A stretch of 8,944 nucleotides of DNA from DASRCB01 sp035653295 (GCA_035653295.1 DASRCB010000409.1:1-8944), one strand, 5' to 3'; shown: positions 1 to 7,631, counted from the first letter of the stretch. The notes: generated by a model not told the origin, from the sequence alone. A program made the numbers and translations.

Positions 1-930
1 GCCACGGGTCTCGGCGCGCTGGAGATCATGCTCGATGAAGGCCAGCGGAAAGACTGGTTCAGCTCGAACCTGATCGTCTGGTCATGCCTCATCGCCGTGG
101 TGGCGCTGGTCGCGGTGGTCTTTTGGGAGCTGAAGCACAAAGACCCGGTTATCGAACTCCACCTGCTGAACGATCGTAACTTCGCCATTTCTGTGTTCAG
201 CATGTTCGCGCTCGGTTTCGTGCTGTATGCCAGCACGATGACCCTGCCGCTGTTCATGCAGGTGCTGCTGGGCTACACGGCCACGCGCTCCGGGATGGCG
301 CTGTCGCCCGGCGGGCTGGCAATCATGTTCATGATGCCGTTGGTCGGTTTCCTGGTGAATCGGGTGCAGCCGCGCTGGCTGGTCATAGTCGGGCTCGGCA
401 GCTCGGCCGCGGGCCTGCTGTGGATGGCCCGATTGAACCTGCAGGTGGATTTTGGCACGCTGGTGGAGTCGCGCATCGCCCAGAGTCTCGGCCTTGCGTT
501 CCTGTTTGTGCCCATCAACGCGATGGCTTTCTATTACGTTCCCAAGCCGATGACCGGATATGCGACTGGTCTGATGAACCTGGCGCGCAACATCGGCGGA
601 AGTACCGGGATAGCGCTGGTGACCACGCTCATCGCGCGCCGGCAGCAGTATCACCAGAGCGTGCTGGTTTTGCACGCCACGCCGTTCGATCGCGGATACA
701 CCGCTGCTGTTCAGGGCATGACGCATCTGTTCATGTCTCGCGGCTGGGCGTACCCGGACGCGCTGCATCGCGCGCAGGCTATGTTCTACGGCATGGTCCA
801 GCAGCAGGCAGCGGTGCTGGCATTTATGGACAGCTTCTGGGTTCTGGCGCTGATCTTCCTCGGTCTGATTCCCTTCATGTTCCTGATGCGGCCGGTCAAG
901 CCCCATAAAGCCGCGATGATGCTGGAGTAA
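1..930 (+). CDS. DHA2-family MFS drug efflux permease, C-terminal part (5' truncated by window)
   Basis: An inner-membrane proton-driven multidrug exporter of the 14-helix EmrB/QacA type. The frame is open from base 1, and the first codons read ATGLGALEI before the ATG at 28. That ATG is therefore internal, and the true start is upstream. The visible 309 residues contain the DHA2 hallmark LxxLEIxLDEGQRKDWF at about residues 4-20. Hydrophobic helices follow at about 23-43, 61-88, 99-119, 125-143, 160-179, 198-212 (weak) and 273-295. An NLARNIGGSTGIAL motif typical of the family lies near residue 193. Family members run to about 500-540 residues, so roughly 200-230 are missing upstream. Such genes often follow an EmrA-like adaptor, which cannot be checked here. 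The substrate is unknown. The gene converges on the TPR gene with only 21 bp between the stop codons and no terminator-like hairpin. Confidence 0.93.
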   Translation, partial: ATGLGALEIMLDEGQRKDWFSSNLIVWSCLIAVVALVAVVFWELKHKDPVIELHLLNDRNFAISVFSMFALGFVLYASTMTLPLFMQVLLGYTATRSGMALSPGGLAIMFMMPLVGFLVNRVQPRWLVIVGLGSSAAGLLWMARLNLQVDFGTLVESRIAQSLGLAFLFVPINAMAFYYVPKPMTGYATGLMNLARNIGGSTGIALVTTLIARRQQYHQSVLVLHATPFDRGYTAAVQGMTHLFMSRGWAYPDALHRAQAMFYGMVQQQAAVLAFMDSFWVLALIFLGLIPFMFLMRPVKPHKAAMMLE

Positions 931-951
931 GTCGCCACGGCGCGGACATGC

Positions 952-2055
952 TTATTGGTTCAGCGCAGGGGCGGGACCCAGGGCCTTGTGCATCTCCTGT
1001 TCTTTCTCGCTCTGCTTCAGACGCTGCACCGCATCGAACTCCCGGCGCGCATCGGCATCCCGGCCCGTGGCCCGGTACAGGCGTGAAAGCTGGAAGTGCG
1101 CGTCTGATTTCGCCGGATCCAGGCGAACGGCCTCGGTAAGCTCGGCCCTGGCTCGCGCGTACTGCCTGTCATCGATGAGCGCCGTGCCGAGATCGAAGCG
1201 CGCCAGGCGGTTCCTCCCATCCAGGGCAATCGCTTTCTCCAACGCGGCGCGGGCGTCCGCGCGTTTGTCACTGCGCAGCAGAACGTCGCCCAGATAGGAC
1301 CAGGCAGCGGCATTAGCTGGATTATTCGAAATCTCCTCGCGGAACTCGCGCTCCGCCTCTTCGTCCTTGTGCTGCTTCCAGTACAGATAGCCGAGGCCGA
1401 AGTGGACATTCCATGCTTTCGGCGCAGCGGCGGCTGCGGCCTGAAACTCGGCGATAGCATCGTCGGTCCGCCGGGTGCCGTCGAGCGCCTCCCCGAGCAG
1501 CATGTGCGTCTCGGCGGAATTCGGATTGCTTCGCAGCAGAAACTCGAAATGAGCGATGGCCTGCTGGTACAGGCCGCCCCAGAGGCAGCTCTGCGCCATA
1601 ACATAACGAAGGCTGGCGTTGTCCGGCTGCGCCGCAACCACGGGCTCCAGCGTGCGCACCGCGTCGGCGTAGCGGGCATCGCCGTAATAGCTCATACCGA
1701 GAAGCGTACGAGCCTGTAAGTTGAGCGGGTCGAGCTTCAGTGCGGCTTCGAAGGCCGGAGCAGCGGCTCGAAAGTGCCCCTGCTTGAACTCGGCCAGTCC
1801 GAGGTTCACCTGTACCGGCGCCATGTTGGAGTCGATGGCGAGGGCGCGGCGATAGCAGTCCGCGGCCGCGCTGTAGCTGGTGGCGCGCGAAAGCTCGAGA
1901 CCCATAGACACGAGCCGGTTCACGTCGGCGGGCGTGCGGCCGCCGATGGCGGAGCACGATGGGGCTGTGCTGGCGTTCAGGGTCGCGATGGGCAGCACCA
2001 GAATGGCGATCGCAAGGCGGCCCAAAGCCGCCCGCTGTTCACATAACCGACGCAA
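952..2055 (-). CDS. exported TPR-repeat protein
   Basis: A 367-residue protein built almost wholly of tetratricopeptide repeats, a scaffold for protein-protein contacts. About nine repeats of 34 residues can be followed from residue 44 to 350, with recurring A-A-x-x-x-x-x-A-L-x-L-D-P endings near 76, 110, 281 and 313. The N-terminus (residues 12-36) is hydrophobic and followed by APSCSA, which suggests a signal peptide or membrane anchor and a location outside the cytoplasm. The start is a TTG at 2055. No ATG or GTG lies between it and the preceding gene's TAG, and no Shine-Dalgarno sequence is visible. A second TTG at codon 11 is an alternative start. The gene follows the winged-helix regulator by 57 bp on the same strand and is probably cotranscribed with it. 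The partner is unknown. The two frames are in phase (see findings). Confidence 0.88.
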   Translation of the reverse strand: MRRLCEQRAALGRLAIAILVLPIATLNASTAPSCSAIGGRTPADVNRLVSMGLELSRATSYSAAADCYRRALAIDSNMAPVQVNLGLAEFKQGHFRAAAPAFEAALKLDPLNLQARTLLGMSYYGDARYADAVRTLEPVVAAQPDNASLRYVMAQSCLWGGLYQQAIAHFEFLLRSNPNSAETHMLLGEALDGTRRTDDAIAEFQAAAAAAPKAWNVHFGLGYLYWKQHKDEEAEREFREEISNNPANAAAWSYLGDVLLRSDKRADARAALEKAIALDGRNRLARFDLGTALIDDRQYARARAELTEAVRLDPAKSDAHFQLSRLYRATGRDADARREFDAVQRLKQSEKEQEMHKALGPAPALNQ

Positions 2056-2112
2056 CCGATGATGATAACAGCGGCCGCGCTGGGCGGAGGGCGACGACGA
2101 GTTGGAGTTGTG

Positions 2113-4359
2113 CTATGGCGCGTTGCGCGCTTCAGCCGTCGCCCCGCTCAGCCACACATTGCTGTCGATGGTGTGGTCCACGAAAGCCAGCTTCGACCCG
2201 TCCGGCGACGGCACTCCCCAGATTCCCGTTACGGTTTGCCGGAGCACCGTGGCATGACCTTCCATATCGACGTACAACAGGTCCGACCCGGTGTCGTTGC
2301 TCACGCCGGCGAAGAAGCCGCGCCCGTCGGCCGCCCATGTCACCCCGGAGACTCCGGCCCATGCATCCACTACGACACTGCGTTCTTTCGCGTGCGCCCT
2401 CGCTGCCCCGAGCGGCACGATCCGAATCGTCCGGCTCGACTCGTTGTGAATAGGCAGAGCTACCGCGGACCCGTCCGGCGAAACATCCCAGTCTCCGAGA
2501 ATCACCGGCGACCATGCGGTACGGCCCAGTTCTCGTCCCTTGCCGAGTTGCGGGTCCAGTTCGTAATAAACCAACGCCTCATGACCCAGCGTTTCCCGAA
2601 GCACGCAGCGTCCGGCGCGCGCCAGAGGGCAGCGGAACTCGCTCTGAGTCCCTCCGCGGTAGAGCAGCTCCGCGGCGCCGCCAGTGAGTGGAACTCGGTA
2701 GATGGCGAAAGCGTTCGGCCCACTCAGCCCGTCCGCTCCCGGCTTCTCGCTCGCAAACAATACCCATTTGCCGCCCGGCGCAACCTGAGGAAGAACGCTG
2801 TCCCGCGGTAACGACGCGACTAAGGTGGCAACATTGCCGTCCACCGGCTGGCTGTAGATTTCGAAGCGCCCGGCCCGGTCGGATTCGAAGATAACGCTGT
2901 TACTGTCCGGCGTCCAGGCATGTGGGTAATCGGACTGAAGATCGTGCGTCAGCCGCCGAACGTCTGTTAGTTGCGGACCCGGATGGCGCAGAGCGGCAAC
3001 GTAAACGTCACTGTGGTCCTTTTCGAGGACCGCGGCAATCTCTCTGCCATCGCTCGAAGCCGATATGCTCGATGCCCGATGCTCGAAGTTCAGAATTCGT
3101 TGTGCTCTGCGGTCGAAGCTGCCGTTGGAGGACCGATATTCCGCTTCCCACAGGACTCCGCCAATATCGCGGCCGGCGTGAATCCATTGCAGAAACAGAA
3201 TGCGATTCCCCGGAATCAGGCACGCGGAATCGAAGCGGAAGTTCGTGGTCGAAGCGAGCACTCGTCCGTCGTGTGATTCGGCCGCTTCGTAACTCCACCG
3301 ATAATTGCCTTCAAGAGGCTCGGTGCGGTCCGATCGCAGCTTCGGCGGCGGCGCCCACGATTTCCGCTGATACAAAAGGAGGCGGCTGTCGGCCGACCAG
3401 AGAATAAATGGGAACGACTGCCCACGGCCGGACCTGACAAGCACATGCGCTTCTTCGCCGTTCGTATCCCCAACGCGGATGTCCTCGTCCTGAGCGCCGG
3501 TAAACGCAAAGCTTCTTCCGTCGGGTGAAGGTACGCCGTTCCGGGCCAGATCACGGATCAGGCGGGGTCGCTCTCCGGTAACGAAGACGGTCCAGATCTG
3601 CGGTTTCAGGTCCGCGCCCGCGTAGCCGCTCACCGCCAATCGGAGGTCATCGGCGAACCAGGTGATGCGGTCCACGCGCAGAGCGGGCGGGGAAGCGAGC
3701 TGGTGTTCCGCGCCGCTCGCCACCACGCGAAGTGAGATTCCATTCTGATCGGCGTACGCAAGCAGACGCCCATCGGGCGAAATCGCGCTGGCCGTAACCC
3801 GGTTATCGGTATCATTCGCCGTCACGCGGGCGAACACGGGCTTCGGCATAACCGTGCTGGCGCTGTCGCGATAAACAGGGAGAAACGCGGCGCCCAGCAC
3901 CGCGACACTCAGCGAAACAGCGGCGACTGTCCACTTCCAGCGCGCGGCCTGCGACATCCGTGGTGGTTCCTGTGCCGGCGGGGCGGTTGTCGGCGGCTCA
4001 GCAATTACGGAAGTAGTAACGGCGACGGGGGAGTCTTCGATTTCGGCGATGAAGCGATACCCTTTGCCAATGACCGTTTCGACAAAGCGGGGTGCTGCCG
4101 GGTCATCGTTGAGAATGGATCGGAGCCGTTTTACGGCAGCGTTAATGCCTTGAACCACATCGACCGTCTGCGGTTCTTTCCACAGCCGCTCGGCGATCTG
4201 CTCGCGTGTGACCAGGCGCCCCCGATTTTCGACCAGGAGCAAAAGGAGCTCCATGGGTCCTCTGGATAGCGGCAGGCGCATGCCTGCTCGCCGAAGCTCG
4301 TAGCGCTGGAGGTCGAGCTCGTGACCAGAAAAGCGGATTACATCGTCAACCGCGGGCAA
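2113..4359 (-). CDS. CadC-like membrane-bound winged-helix regulator with PD40 beta-propeller sensor
   Basis: A 748-residue one-component transcription regulator. Residues 7-107 form an OmpR/PhoB-type winged helix (Trans_reg_C), with the recognition helix near 69-83 and the wing ending FVETVIGKGYRF (92-103). A Pro/Thr-rich linker (about 108-140) leads to one membrane helix (about 143-163). The rest (about 175-745) is a TolB/WD40-like propeller marked by repeated S-P-D-G or related turns near 194, 278, 322, 436, 484, 528, 627, 676 and 718. The expected topology is DNA-binding domain in the cytoplasm and propeller outside, as in CadC and ToxR. The start is a TTG; the winged helix begins a few residues later, which fits, and no ATG is available upstream in frame. 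It is divergent from the GH18 gene and upstream of the TPR gene, so these are its likely targets. The ligand is unknown. Confidence 0.92.
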   Translation of the reverse strand: MPAVDDVIRFSGHELDLQRYELRRAGMRLPLSRGPMELLLLLVENRGRLVTREQIAERLWKEPQTVDVVQGINAAVKRLRSILNDDPAAPRFVETVIGKGYRFIAEIEDSPVAVTTSVIAEPPTTAPPAQEPPRMSQAARWKWTVAAVSLSVAVLGAAFLPVYRDSASTVMPKPVFARVTANDTDNRVTASAISPDGRLLAYADQNGISLRVVASGAEHQLASPPALRVDRITWFADDLRLAVSGYAGADLKPQIWTVFVTGERPRLIRDLARNGVPSPDGRSFAFTGAQDEDIRVGDTNGEEAHVLVRSGRGQSFPFILWSADSRLLLYQRKSWAPPPKLRSDRTEPLEGNYRWSYEAAESHDGRVLASTTNFRFDSACLIPGNRILFLQWIHAGRDIGGVLWEAEYRSSNGSFDRRAQRILNFEHRASSISASSDGREIAAVLEKDHSDVYVAALRHPGPQLTDVRRLTHDLQSDYPHAWTPDSNSVIFESDRAGRFEIYSQPVDGNVATLVASLPRDSVLPQVAPGGKWVLFASEKPGADGLSGPNAFAIYRVPLTGGAAELLYRGGTQSEFRCPLARAGRCVLRETLGHEALVYYELDPQLGKGRELGRTAWSPVILGDWDVSPDGSAVALPIHNESSRTIRIVPLGAARAHAKERSVVVDAWAGVSGVTWAADGRGFFAGVSNDTGSDLLYVDMEGHATVLRQTVTGIWGVPSPDGSKLAFVDHTIDSNVWLSGATAEARNAP

Positions 4360-4367
4360 GAGTGTTC

Positions 4368-4396
4368 ATTATAACTGTACGCTCGATAGCATTCAC
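4368..4396 (-). promoter_or_regulatory. probable promoter of the regulator-TPR unit
   Basis: The minus strand carries a perfect TATAAT at 4373-4368. A weak -35 candidate, GTGAAT at 4396-4391, lies 17 bp upstream and matches 3 of 6 consensus bases. The -10 ends 8 bases before the TTG start, so transcription would begin within about 2-3 bases of the start codon and the mRNA would be leaderless or nearly so. This agrees with the lack of any Shine-Dalgarno sequence. The assignment is by inspection only. Confidence 0.5.
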
Positions 4397-4400
4397 GGCC

Positions 4401-4464
4401 TTGTATTATCAAAGGGTTACGTTTTCATACCGTTTTCAGGCCGATTTCATCGCCCTGCTATTCC
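4401..4464 (+). promoter_or_regulatory. region likely to hold the chitinase promoter (elements uncertain)
   Basis: No strong sigma-70 promoter is visible for the rightward gene. Weak options are TATTAT at 4404-4409, TTGTAT at 4401-4406 with TCATAC at 4425-4430 (18-bp spacing), and an extended-10-like TGCTATTCC at 4456-4464 just after the direct repeats. The last would suit an activator-dependent promoter whose -35 is replaced by the operator. I cannot choose among them from sequence alone. Confidence 0.25.
4420..4452. promoter_or_regulatory. candidate operator: three 11-bp-spaced direct repeats
   Basis: Three direct repeats start at 4420, 4431 and 4442: CGTTTTCA, CGTTTTCA and CGATTTCA. The period is exactly 11 bp, about one helical turn, with 3-bp spacers. 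OmpR/PhoB-type winged helices are known to bind head-to-tail direct repeats with this period, and such a domain is encoded next door. The block sits about 61 bp upstream of the regulator start and 96 bp upstream of the chitinase start, so it could serve both promoters. Binding by this regulator is inferred. Confidence 0.6.
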
Positions 4465-4503
4465 GGCCAGAGGCTCCTGCTCTCTAAACTCTCAGGAAAG
4501 GCT

Positions 4504-4528
4504 GCGGCCGCCATTTCGGCACGGCCGC
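4504..4528 (+). promoter_or_regulatory. 5'-UTR hairpin just ahead of the chitinase ribosome-binding site
   Basis: GCGGCCG (4504-4510) and CGGCCGC (4522-4528) form a perfect 7-bp, all-G/C stem with an 11-base loop. It ends 4 bases before the Shine-Dalgarno sequence. It may protect the mRNA 5' end or tune translation. It leaves the ribosome-binding site itself unpaired. Confidence 0.4.
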
Positions 4529-4532
4529 GCCT

Positions 4533-4540
4533 GGAGGAGG
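4533..4540 (+). promoter_or_regulatory. strong Shine-Dalgarno sequence of the chitinase gene
   Basis: GGAGGAGG lies 8 bases before the ATG at 4549 and fixes that start. It is the only textbook ribosome-binding site in the window; the two minus-strand genes and the last gene lack one. High expression of the enzyme is implied. Confidence 0.85.
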
Positions 4541-4548
4541 GATTTCTC

Positions 4549-7533
4549 ATGGTGAAGAACGAGGGGCCGCGCTCGTCCAGTCTTCTGTGGCGGCGCCGGG
4601 GAACCACGAGCGTGCTGCTTACGCTTGCTCTCTTAACCGCTTCTCCGGCCTTCTGCCAGGGGCCCGCTCAGATCCTGCTCGGGTATTACGCGCAATGGAC
4701 AACCAGCAGCAGTTTTAACCCCCTGACTCTGGATTCAGCCGTGCTTTCCAGGCTCGACTATCTGAACTACGCCTTCGCGACCGTATCGGGCAGCAGCTGC
4801 ACTCTCACCGACCCCAACACCGAGCCGACCACCTTCTCGCAACTGAGAACCATCAAGAGCAGCCATCCGCAGCTGCGGGTCCTGCTTTCCATTGGCGGCG
4901 CCTCCAGCGACGTCCCGCTCGAGGCGGCGGTGAAGAACGGCAACGCCGCGGCTTTCGCGCAGTCCTGCATCACCAATTTCTTCAACGCCTACCCGGGCAC
5001 GTTCGATGGCGTGGACATCGATTGGGAATTCCCCACCGCGTCGGACGCCGGCGACTATACTAAACTCGTCCAGGCGTTCCGAACCCTTCTCGGGCCGAAC
5101 GGGATTATTACCGCCGCCATCGGGCTCGATTCCAGCCAGTACGGGAACATCCAGTTTTCTCAGGTCACGCCGCTGGTCGATTTTTACAGCGTAATGGCGT
5201 ACGACGTCGCGGCGGCCACGGTAACCACCTTCAACGCGCCGCTCTACAAAACCCAGGTTTCCGGCCGGCAGGACACGTACAACGGGACCGCGGATGACGC
5301 GATACTCGCCCTCACCGCCACCACGTCGGGCGCGCCGGCAATCCCTTCCGGCCAGCTCCTTTTGGGAGTTCCGTTCTATGGCGAGCAGTGGACCGGGGCG
5401 GGGACGGACACCTGGGGCATGTTTCAGAACGCGAATAACTACACGCCCATCAACTACTCCGACATCGCGACGCTGCCTGGAACGAAGTACTGTGATTACT
5501 CCGGCCAGTCGGGCGCAGTGTCGTGCACCGCGCCAACCACCCTGCCCACTTCCGGATCACAGGAGAATTGGATCCAGGATGGCACGACCGTCACCTCCTT
5601 CGACAGCCCGGAGACCATGGCCATCAAGGCCATGTACGCGAAAGCGAAAAATCTGGCGGGCATGACGGCGTGGCAGTTACAGCAGGACTACTCGAACGGC
5701 GCCGAGCCTCTCATGGACAGCATCGCCTCCGGTCTGCCTGCCCCTCCGCTGGCCCCCATGAATTTGTCGGTTACCTCCGGCACTTCGGCCGTCGCCAATG
5801 TTCCGTCTTCTTTCGCCGGAGGAGGCGCCTATGCCTTCACCTGGTCCGATCTGAACGGCCAGTCCGACGTGAGCCAAACGCAGGTCCTGTTCAATACCGG
5901 CATTACTGCCGCGAATGCGTGCAACGTCACCTATACGCGCAGTACGAATACGGTCTCCCTGATCAATAACGCCGGAACCGGCATTCAGGGCAGCGCGACG
6001 GCCGGCAGCTCGATGTCCCTGTCGAACAGTCAATGCACCATTACTGCGGCGACTGTGAGCACTTCCGGGAATCTGTTTACGCTCACGCTCTCACTGAGTT
6101 TCGCGTCCGGCTTCACCGGCCCGCGGAGCATCTATATGCAGGCGTCAGGCGCGAGTGGCGGCGCCAATCTCTGGACCGAAAAAGGTACGTGGACGAACGG
6201 GACCAATCGGCCCCCGACGGCCGATTCCGTGTCGCCGAGCTCGGGCACAGGCAATCCGCAGTCGTTCACATTCACCTACTCCGACCCCAACGGCTGGACC
6301 GACCTCAGCTCCGTTTATGCGGTGTTTAACAGCACCGTCGCAAGCGGCCTGAATGGCTGCTACATCTACTACCTGCCCGCTTCAAATGTTCTTTACCTGA
6401 AGGCCGATAACGGCAGCACCAATCTGGGCGCCCTCACTCCCGGGGGCTCCGGGACCGACAGCAACAGCCAGTGCAGCGTCGCGGCAAGCGGCATTTCCGT
6501 CAGCCACTCCGGAAACAGCCTGATGCTCACTGTTTCCATCACCTTCAGCGCCACCTTCACCGGCCGGAAGACGATCTACCTGCGCGCCATCGATGCCGAG
6601 GGAGCGAGCTCCGGGTTTGTCGTCCGAGGGACCTGGTCTGCTGCCGCGAATCAGCCGCCGTCGATCGTTTCCATGTCGCCCAGCTCCGGTATTGCCAACC
6701 CCCAGTCTTTTACCTTTACTTACTCCGATGGGAACGGCTGGACCGATCTCGCCTCCGTGTACGTGCTGTTCAACAGCACCGTCGCGAGCACGGTGAATGG
6801 CTGCTATATGTACTATCTGCCGGCCGTCAACACTCTCTATCTTCGCGGAGATGATGGCGTAAGCAACGTAGCTGCGCTTACGCCCGGAGCTTCCGGCACC
6901 GGCAGCAACAGCCAGTGCAGCGTGGCGGCCGGCGGCATGTCCGTAACCCACTCGGGCAACAACCTCATGCTCACCGTCCCGATCACCTTCACATCGACGT
7001 TCACCGGCCTCAAGCACGCTTACCTCAGAGCGATCGACAATTCCAGCAGCGTTACACCCTGGGTTTCAAGCGGGACATGGTCCGCGGCGGCTAACCAGAA
7101 GCCCGCGGTCGTTTCGGTGTCACCCTCGTCGGGCACGGGCGCTTCGCAGACGTTTACGTTCACTTACTCCGATCCCAATGGCTGGAACGACCTCGGCTCG
7201 GTGTACGCGCTCTTCAACGGAGCGCTGACCACCGTCAACGGCTGCTATATGTACTACCAACCCGCGGTGAACGTCTTGTATCTGCGCGCCGACAACGGAA
7301 GCTCGACCGCCGGCGCGCTGTCGCCCGGCGGCTCGGGAACGGCGCAAAACAGCCACTGCAGCGTCTCAGCGAGCGGCATATCCGTGGCCCATTCGGGGAT
7401 GAATCTGACTCTGACCGTGAGCATCAGTTTCCTGAGTACTTTCACTGGTCTCGAGCACACGTATCTGAGGGCTATCGACAACTCCGGCGCGGACAGCGGC
7501 TTTGTCAGCTCGGGAACCTGGACGGCGCATTAA
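4549..7533 (+). CDS. secreted GH18 chitinase-like enzyme with four C-terminal Ig-like repeats
   Basis: A 994-residue glycoside hydrolase of family 18, expected to cleave beta-1,4-GlcNAc linkages in chitin or related glycans by substrate-assisted catalysis. Residues 1-36 are a signal peptide (basic WRRR, hydrophobic core 21-31, SPAFC end; no lipobox). The GH18 barrel spans about 41-395: LLGYYAQW (43-50), SIGG (114-117), catalytic D153-G-V-D-I-D-W-E160 with E160 as acid/base, YSVMAYD (213-219) and the terminal-strand MTAWQ (372-376). All core residues are present, so it should be active. After a Pro-rich linker (395-403) come four Ig-like repeats to the end, probably for carbohydrate or surface attachment. 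The start is set by GGAGGAGG. Divergence from a membrane-bound regulator suggests induced expression. An endo-beta-N-acetylglucosaminidase is the main alternative; substrate cannot be read from sequence. Confidence 0.93.
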   Translation: MVKNEGPRSSSLLWRRRGTTSVLLTLALLTASPAFCQGPAQILLGYYAQWTTSSSFNPLTLDSAVLSRLDYLNYAFATVSGSSCTLTDPNTEPTTFSQLRTIKSSHPQLRVLLSIGGASSDVPLEAAVKNGNAAAFAQSCITNFFNAYPGTFDGVDIDWEFPTASDAGDYTKLVQAFRTLLGPNGIITAAIGLDSSQYGNIQFSQVTPLVDFYSVMAYDVAAATVTTFNAPLYKTQVSGRQDTYNGTADDAILALTATTSGAPAIPSGQLLLGVPFYGEQWTGAGTDTWGMFQNANNYTPINYSDIATLPGTKYCDYSGQSGAVSCTAPTTLPTSGSQENWIQDGTTVTSFDSPETMAIKAMYAKAKNLAGMTAWQLQQDYSNGAEPLMDSIASGLPAPPLAPMNLSVTSGTSAVANVPSSFAGGGAYAFTWSDLNGQSDVSQTQVLFNTGITAANACNVTYTRSTNTVSLINNAGTGIQGSATAGSSMSLSNSQCTITAATVSTSGNLFTLTLSLSFASGFTGPRSIYMQASGASGGANLWTEKGTWTNGTNRPPTADSVSPSSGTGNPQSFTFTYSDPNGWTDLSSVYAVFNSTVASGLNGCYIYYLPASNVLYLKADNGSTNLGALTPGGSGTDSNSQCSVAASGISVSHSGNSLMLTVSITFSATFTGRKTIYLRAIDAEGASSGFVVRGTWSAAANQPPSIVSMSPSSGIANPQSFTFTYSDGNGWTDLASVYVLFNSTVASTVNGCYMYYLPAVNTLYLRGDDGVSNVAALTPGASGTGSNSQCSVAAGGMSVTHSGNNLMLTVPITFTSTFTGLKHAYLRAIDNSSSVTPWVSSGTWSAAANQKPAVVSVSPSSGTGASQTFTFTYSDPNGWNDLGSVYALFNGALTTVNGCYMYYQPAVNVLYLRADNGSSTAGALSPGGSGTAQNSHCSVSASGISVAHSGMNLTLTVSISFLSTFTGLEHTYLRAIDNSGADSGFVSSGTWTAH
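5752..7530 (+). repeat. four tandem Ig-like repeats within the GH18 protein
   Basis: Copy 1 spans about 5752-6210 (residues 401-554) and is divergent. Copies 2 (6211-6654), 3 (6655-7098) and 4 (7099-7530) are close to each other, at 148, 148 and 144 codons. Each of the last three opens with SPSSG, FTFTYSD and NGW, has NGCYxYY and NSQCSV or NSHCSV cysteine motifs, then HSGxxLxLTV, FTG, YLRAID and a closing SGTW or RGTW. Copy 1 keeps both cysteines as NACNV and NSQCTI. The paired cysteines suggest one disulfide per domain. Similar modules recur in acidobacterial exported proteins. Confidence 0.85.
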
Positions 7534-7576
7534 CGGAACGGCTGTGCGCCATGGCGGGCGGAGGCGGACGCACCCG

Positions 7577-7631
7577 GCGAGTCGGGCGCGGTCAGGAGCG
7601 CATTCCGACGCTCGCCCGCAGCCCGACTCGC
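7577..7631 (+). terminator. long stem-loop downstream of the chitinase gene
   Basis: GCGAGTCGGGC (7577-7587) pairs perfectly with GCCCGACTCGC (7621-7631). After a single bulged A, 4 more pairs follow (7588-7591 with 7616-7619). Beyond an internal loop there are 5 more pairs (7596-7600 with 7609-7613) around an 8-base loop. It starts 44 bases after the chitinase stop codon. No T-tract follows, so it is either a non-canonical terminator or a 3'-end stabilising structure. Confidence 0.5.

Noticed and set aside
82..906. Long open frame antisense to the efflux permease gene
   Set aside because: The codons lie opposite a clear transmembrane protein, and the product is rich in His, Arg and Gln with no domain signature, as expected of a GC-rich shadow frame.
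931..951. Possible bidirectional terminator between the permease and TPR genes
   Set aside because: The 21 bases show no inverted repeat or T-tract.
2059..2811. 250-codon open frame antisense to the regulator's C-terminal propeller
   Set aside because: The Arg/Pro-rich product has no recognisable motif, and the opposite strand carries clear PD40 repeats.
4549..4656. Lipoprotein or Tat signal in the chitinase N-terminus
   Set aside because: Cys36 is preceded by Phe, so there is no lipobox, and the RRR stretch is not followed by a Tat-type F-L-K pattern; a general Sec signal fits better.
6382..7017. 211-codon frame antisense to the chitinase repeats
   Set aside because: Its repetitive composition simply mirrors the Ig-like repeats on the coding strand.
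5752..7530. CRISPR-like or satellite repeat array
   Set aside because: The periodicity is about 444 bp, in frame, and encodes protein domains; there are no short identical repeats with unique spacers.
7547..7556. 10-bp palindrome CGCCATGGCG after the chitinase stop
   Set aside because: A single short palindrome in GC-rich DNA with no nearby promoter or repeat partner; chance is sufficient.
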